Part shown: positions 61,114 to 64,000 of the stretch, piece by piece
Position numbering within the stretch: the stretch's first letter is position 1
How the letters are laid out: the number at the start of each line of letters is the position of its first letter
DNA from: Pseudokineococcus lusitanus
Lineage (GTDB): Bacteria > Actinomycetota > Actinomycetes > Actinomycetales > Quadrisphaeraceae
Direction: 5' to 3'
NCBI RefSeq assembly: GCF_003751265.1
Contig: NZ_RJKN01000001.1
Span: 372,001-436,000, forward strand
Length of the DNA stretch: 64,000 nt
Made by a program: the position numbers and the translations under genes
Notes under the pieces: model-generated
What the model was told of the DNA's origin: nothing
What the model saw: only the letters and a program-made list of their open reading frames with translations
Databases searched by the model: none

Positions 61114-61617
61114 TCAGCCGACGCGGTGCAGCCAGCGGACGGGGGCGCCGTCGCCCGCGTAGCGGAAGGGCTCGAGCTCGTCGTCCCACGCGGTCCCGAG
61201 GGCGAGGTCGAGCTCGGCGCGGACCTCGGCGACGGAGCCGACCGCCGCCTCGAGCGCGGCGCGCACCCGGTCCTCGGGGACGAGGACGTTGCCGTGGACG
61301 TCGGTGACGGCGTGGAAGATGCCCAGCTCCGGCGTGTGGCTCCAGCGGCCCCCGTCGACGCCGGGGCTCGGCTCCTCGGTCACCTCGTACCGCAGGTGCG
61401 CCCAGCCGCGGAGCGCCGAGGCGAGACGGGCGCCGGTGCCCTGCTCCGCCTGCCACGACAGCTCGGTGCGGTAGCTGCCGGGCGAGACCGGCTGCTCGAT
61501 CCACTCCAGGGTGGCGGGCACGCCGAGCACCCCGCTGGCGGCCCACTCGACGTGGGGCAGCAGGGCACGGGGCGAGGAGTGCACGAAGAGGACCCCACGC
61601 GTCAGTGCTCCGGGCAT
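61114..61617 (-). CDS. DUF3145 protein
   Basis: 167 residues, the full actinobacterial DUF3145: MPGALTRGVLFVHSSPRALLPHVEWA, YRTELSWQAEQGTGARLASALRGW, RYEVTEEPSPGVDGGRWSHTPELGIFHAVTDVHGN and WDDELEPFRYAGDGAPVRWLHRVG. Strongly conserved, cytosolic, function unknown. ATG at 61617 with GGAGGG 6 nt upstream. Always near the fab operon in actinobacteria, but a link to fatty acids is unproven. Confidence 0.9.
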   Translation of the reverse strand: MPGALTRGVLFVHSSPRALLPHVEWAASGVLGVPATLEWIEQPVSPGSYRTELSWQAEQGTGARLASALRGWAHLRYEVTEEPSPGVDGGRWSHTPELGIFHAVTDVHGNVLVPEDRVRAALEAAVGSVAEVRAELDLALGTAWDDELEPFRYAGDGAPVRWLHRVG

Positions 61618-61812
61618 GTCGACCCTCCAGGTCCGTCTCCGAGGTGCGTCTTCCCCAACGTCCTCGTGGCGGTCCGGCGGTGCCGTCGTGCTCGCGACGG
61701 CACGGGTGCCGTCGGGCGGCATGCTGCCAGACGCCGCCGTGCGGGGCCAGCACCCGCGGGCGCGTCGCCGGTCGCGGCGCCCGTCCGGCGTCGTCGGGCC
61801 CGCAGGAGCACC

Positions 61813-62469
61813 ATGGACGCCGTGAGTGCCGACCACCGCCCCCGCCGCCCGACCTTCCTCGGTCCGCGGGCGATGGACAGCCTCGAGGGCCCCAGCGACC
61901 CCGCGGGCCGTGAGGCCGCCGCCCACGCCACCGCCCGGCTGCTCGTCGAGGGCGCGCAGGCGTCCGGCGACGAGGAGGTGGCGGCACGGCTCGTCCGCCT
62001 CGCCGACGAGCACGGGCTCGAGCTGCTCGCCGCGCTGTGGTCGGACGCCGCGCCGCAGTCGCTGCCCGGCGCCCTGTGGCGCCTCTACGTCCTCCGGCAG
62101 TGGGTGCACGCGGCGCCGGCCGAGGCGTCGCGGCAGTTCGACGAAGGACGCCGACGCGCCCCCGTGCTCGAGGTCGTCGCCGGCGTCGCCGACCCGCCCG
62201 GCCCGGACGAGGTCCGGCGCCAGGTGGACGCCGTGCTGGCCGGGGTGGCCACCGGCGACTTCGCCGACACCCTCGACCGCGCAGCGGCCTTCGCCCGCGT
62301 CGTCGCCGTGGGACGCGCGGACCTCGCCGACGACGTCGAGGGCGGGCCCGCGCCGGTCGGGGCGGGCGCCTCGGCGGACGACCTCACGACGTCGGCCGCC
62401 CGGCTCGTGCGGACGGCGGAGGACCTCGAGGGGTGCGCCGGGCGGTGGCGCTCCGGCGCGCTGCTCTGA
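61813..62469 (+). CDS. Conserved actinobacterial helical protein
   Basis: 218 residues. Begins MDAVSADHRPRRPTFLGPRA, then SDPAGREAAAHATARLLVEGA, EEVAARLVRLADEHGLELLAALWSDAAPQSLPGALWRLYVLRQWV and further helices. Databases sometimes carry misleading names for this family; I see no known catalytic motif and treat it as unknown. ATG at 61813 follows GGAG. Convergent with the GAF-GGDEF gene (7 bp apart). Confidence 0.72.
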   Translation: MDAVSADHRPRRPTFLGPRAMDSLEGPSDPAGREAAAHATARLLVEGAQASGDEEVAARLVRLADEHGLELLAALWSDAAPQSLPGALWRLYVLRQWVHAAPAEASRQFDEGRRRAPVLEVVAGVADPPGPDEVRRQVDAVLAGVATGDFADTLDRAAAFARVVAVGRADLADDVEGGPAPVGAGASADDLTTSAARLVRTAEDLEGCAGRWRSGALL

Positions 62470-62476
62470 GACCCGC

Positions 62477-63568
62477 TCAGCGGGAGCCGGTCACCGCCGC
62501 GTCGGCGGGAGCGGTGCGGGGCGAGGGCAGGGCGGCCGACCAGCTGGCCGCCTCCACCGCGTCGTCGCGGTGGACGACGAGACCCGCTCCGCCCGCGCGC
62601 TTGACGGCGTACATGGCGGCGTCGGCCCGTGCGAGCAGCTGGGCGGGGGTCGGGGTCGGCGCGTCGGCGGCGACGTGCGCCAGACCGACGCTCGCGCTGG
62701 ACGTCACGGCGTGCCCGTCGAGGTCGAGCCGTGTCGTCAGCAGGTCGCCGACGACCGCCGCCACCGTCTCGGGCGGGACACCGGTCTCGACGAGCACCGC
62801 GAACTCGTCCCCGCCGAGACGGGCCAGGGTGTCGCCGTCCTTGACCCGGGTCCGCCAGCCGACGGCGAGCTGCCGGAGCAGCTCGTCGCCCGCGCCGTGC
62901 CCGAGCGTGTCGTTGACGGCCTTGAAGTCGTCGACGTCGACGAGGAGGAGGGACACCGGGCGGCCGTCGGTGCGGTGGAGGTCGAGCGCGTGCTCCAGCC
63001 GGTCCTCGAGCACCCGCCGGGTGGCGAGCCCCGTGAGGCTGTCCTGGGTGGCCAGCCGCTCGAGCTCGGCCTCGCGGACGGCGGCGCTCTCGCGGAGCGT
63101 CTCCGCGGCGAGGATCTGCCCGAGGAGCGCGGCCAGGAGCCGCAGCAGCGGCGCGAGGTGCTCCGCGTGCTCGGCGTCGACCTCGTCGTCGTGGTAGCCG
63201 CAGAGGGTGCCGAAGACCTGGCCGTCGCCCGTGTGGATGGGGGCGCCGAGGTAGGCCCGGACCCCGATGTCCGTGACCGCGACCGTGTCCCGGTAGCCCT
63301 CGACGTCGAGGACCCGCGGCGCGACGGCCGGCCCTCCGGCCGCCATCTGCCGGCAGATCGAGCCCTGCCACGGCATGACCTGGTCGGGCACGAGGCCGAA
63401 GGTGCTGCCGCGCAGGTCGAGGAAGACCTGGTCGTCGTCGTCGCGGCGGGTGACCGCCCACAGGCCGAGCGGCAGCTCCCGCTGCAGGTAGTCGAGCACC
63501 TCGCGGCTGGCCTCCTCGAAGGTCCAGGCGCGTGGAGCCGTGAGGTCGGGCGGTGTCGTGCCGCGCAC
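62477..63568 (-). CDS. GAF-GGDEF diguanylate cyclase
   Basis: 363 residues, soluble. N-terminal GAF (about 15-160: LWAVTRRDDDDQVFLDLRG, PWQGSICRQMAAG, YLGAPIHTGDGQVFGTLCGY), a short linker helix, then GGDEF (about 172-330) with DSLTGLATRRV, LLLVDVDDFKAVND and intact GGDEF at 252-256. The RxxD inhibitory site is missing (a Lys occupies the Arg position). Synthesises cyclic di-GMP under control of an unknown GAF ligand. GTG at 63568 follows GAGGAGGG. The second c-di-GMP enzyme in the window; the other is the membrane GGDEF-EAL at 28.5 kb. Confidence 0.92.
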   Translation of the reverse strand: MRGTTPPDLTAPRAWTFEEASREVLDYLQRELPLGLWAVTRRDDDDQVFLDLRGSTFGLVPDQVMPWQGSICRQMAAGGPAVAPRVLDVEGYRDTVAVTDIGVRAYLGAPIHTGDGQVFGTLCGYHDDEVDAEHAEHLAPLLRLLAALLGQILAAETLRESAAVREAELERLATQDSLTGLATRRVLEDRLEHALDLHRTDGRPVSLLLVDVDDFKAVNDTLGHGAGDELLRQLAVGWRTRVKDGDTLARLGGDEFAVLVETGVPPETVAAVVGDLLTTRLDLDGHAVTSSASVGLAHVAADAPTPTPAQLLARADAAMYAVKRAGGAGLVVHRDDAVEAASWSAALPSPRTAPADAAVTGSR

Positions 63569-63734
63569 GTGCCCTCCTCGGTCGACGTCGGCGGTCGCCC
63601 TCGTATCGGCAGGGGCGGGCCCGACCTGAAGGCGCCGTCGGGCCCCGACCCGGCGGGCGCCGCACGCGCCCCGGACGGGGGACGAGTCCCACCGGCGGGC
63701 GCGACGTGGCGCCCACGGCGTGGTTACAGTTGGC

Positions 63735-63820
63735 GTGCGCCGGGCCGCGGTAGCCCCGGGCTCCACATGAAGCCGCTTCGAGCGGCGCTCGCGCCGAGAG
63801 GCGCTCCCGGCCCGGCGCAC
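63735..63820. other. Structured intergenic element, possible small RNA or complex terminator
   Basis: A 12-bp closing helix (GTGCGCCGGGCC at 63735-63746 with GGCCCGGCGCAC at 63809-63820) encloses three small hairpins, including AGCCC/GGGCT, GCCGCT-TCG-AGCGGC and GCGC/GCGC. A TACAGT box (63725-63730) precedes it on the plus strand; the other arm abuts the stop of the minus-strand NYN gene. I could not match it to a known RNA or tRNA. Bases 63569-63734 show nothing gene-like. Confidence 0.45.
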
Positions 63821-64000
63821 CTACTTGTCCGACGGACCGCCGACGGGGTCGTCGGTGCGGTCGTCGAGCAGCGTGCGGAGCCACCCGGGACCCCAGCTGC
63901 TCACCGGGACGCGGGCCCGCAGGCCGCGGTCCGCCGTGACGAGCACGACCTCCCCGCCGTCGAGGACCGCGCCCAGCTGCTCGACGAGGTCGACGAGCGC
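63821..64000 (-). CDS. NYN/PIN-like nuclease-fold protein, C-terminal fragment
   Basis: The last 59 codons of a minus-strand gene running off the right edge, ending TAG at 63821. Visible: ALVDLVEQLGAVLDGGEVVL, VTADRGLRARV and a WGPGWLRTLLDD segment, which match the C-terminal part of the actinobacterial NYN-type family often labelled NTP pyrophosphohydrolase. VTADRGL carries the acidic residue typical of this fold. Fragment only, so function is not certain. Confidence 0.6.
   Translation of the reverse strand, partial: ALVDLVEQLGAVLDGGEVVLVTADRGLRARVPVSSWGPGWLRTLLDDRTDDPVGGPSDK

Noticed and set aside
63735-63820. A tRNA (including tRNA-Sec) or 4.5S RNA in the structured 86-nt element
   Set aside because: No T-arm/anticodon-arm layout on either strand and no conserved SRP GGAAG loop sequences.

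Overview
This 64 kb window is chromosomal DNA from a very GC-rich actinobacterium. Support for that placement: pervasive G/C at third codon positions, frequent GTG starts, GTGA/ATGA stop-start overlaps, and actinobacterial families (DUF4191, DUF3052, DUF3145, a PucR-type FasR, a PPOX/F420-type enzyme, a four-part GlnR-like site, homodimeric AceE). The gene mix would fit Kineosporiales or relatives, but that is a guess. I see no phage, plasmid, transposon or CRISPR signature, and most of the window reads as core genome with short accessory patches.

Layout. (1) 0-18.4 kb is a lipoate/2-oxoacid dehydrogenase and nitrogen block: pepA (cut at the left edge), a divergent GntR/membrane-protein pair, lpdA, sucB, a TIGR01777 epimerase, a Ser/Thr kinase, peptidase E, a Gfo/Idh/MocA oxidoreductase, lipB, a serine hydrolase, lipA, DUF4191, RDD and glnA. 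LipB/LipA make the lipoate carried by SucB; LpdA reoxidises it, and AceE (51.7 kb) is the matching E1. (2) 18.4-21.6 kb is the most unusual patch: a P-loop GTPase coupled to a small partner, facing a NERD-nuclease/SF1-helicase fusion. (3) 21.7-24.3 kb holds a VanY-like peptidase divergent from an OmpR-type two-component system. (4) 24.3-30.3 kb: MFS transporter, GH15 glucoamylase/trehalase, small membrane proteins, GGDEF-EAL protein. (5) 30.3-30.7 kb is rnpB (RNase P RNA). (6) 30.9-41.3 kb: FAD monooxygenase, metallo-hydrolase, secreted peptidase, YaaA, an ion transporter, several oxidoreductases, and metZ at the end of an overlapping operon (zinc-ribbon protein, RNase H-DUF1737, rhodanese, MetZ). 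(7) 43.7-49.4 kb: F420-type flavin enzyme, NIF3-like protein, SDR, NarL-type two-component system with a DUF4097 protein. (8) 49.5-54.4 kb: tRNA-Val, peroxiredoxin, DUF3052, fdhD, aceE. (9) 55.5-60.9 kb: fasR and the type II fatty-acid operon fabD-fabH-acpP-fabF with a palindromic operator. (10) 61-64 kb: DUF3145, a conserved actinobacterial protein, a GAF-GGDEF cyclase, a structured intergenic element and the end of a NYN-type gene.

Regulatory architecture is unusually readable. At least twelve genes have a TANNNT box exactly 6-7 nt before the start codon, implying leaderless transcription. Many genes end in long perfect hairpins without a U tract. Two intergenic arrays with ~41-bp period, 26 kb apart, share a core (GGCAC-W-TCGGCGC). 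The long open frames opposite real genes are GC-driven shadows and are not annotated.
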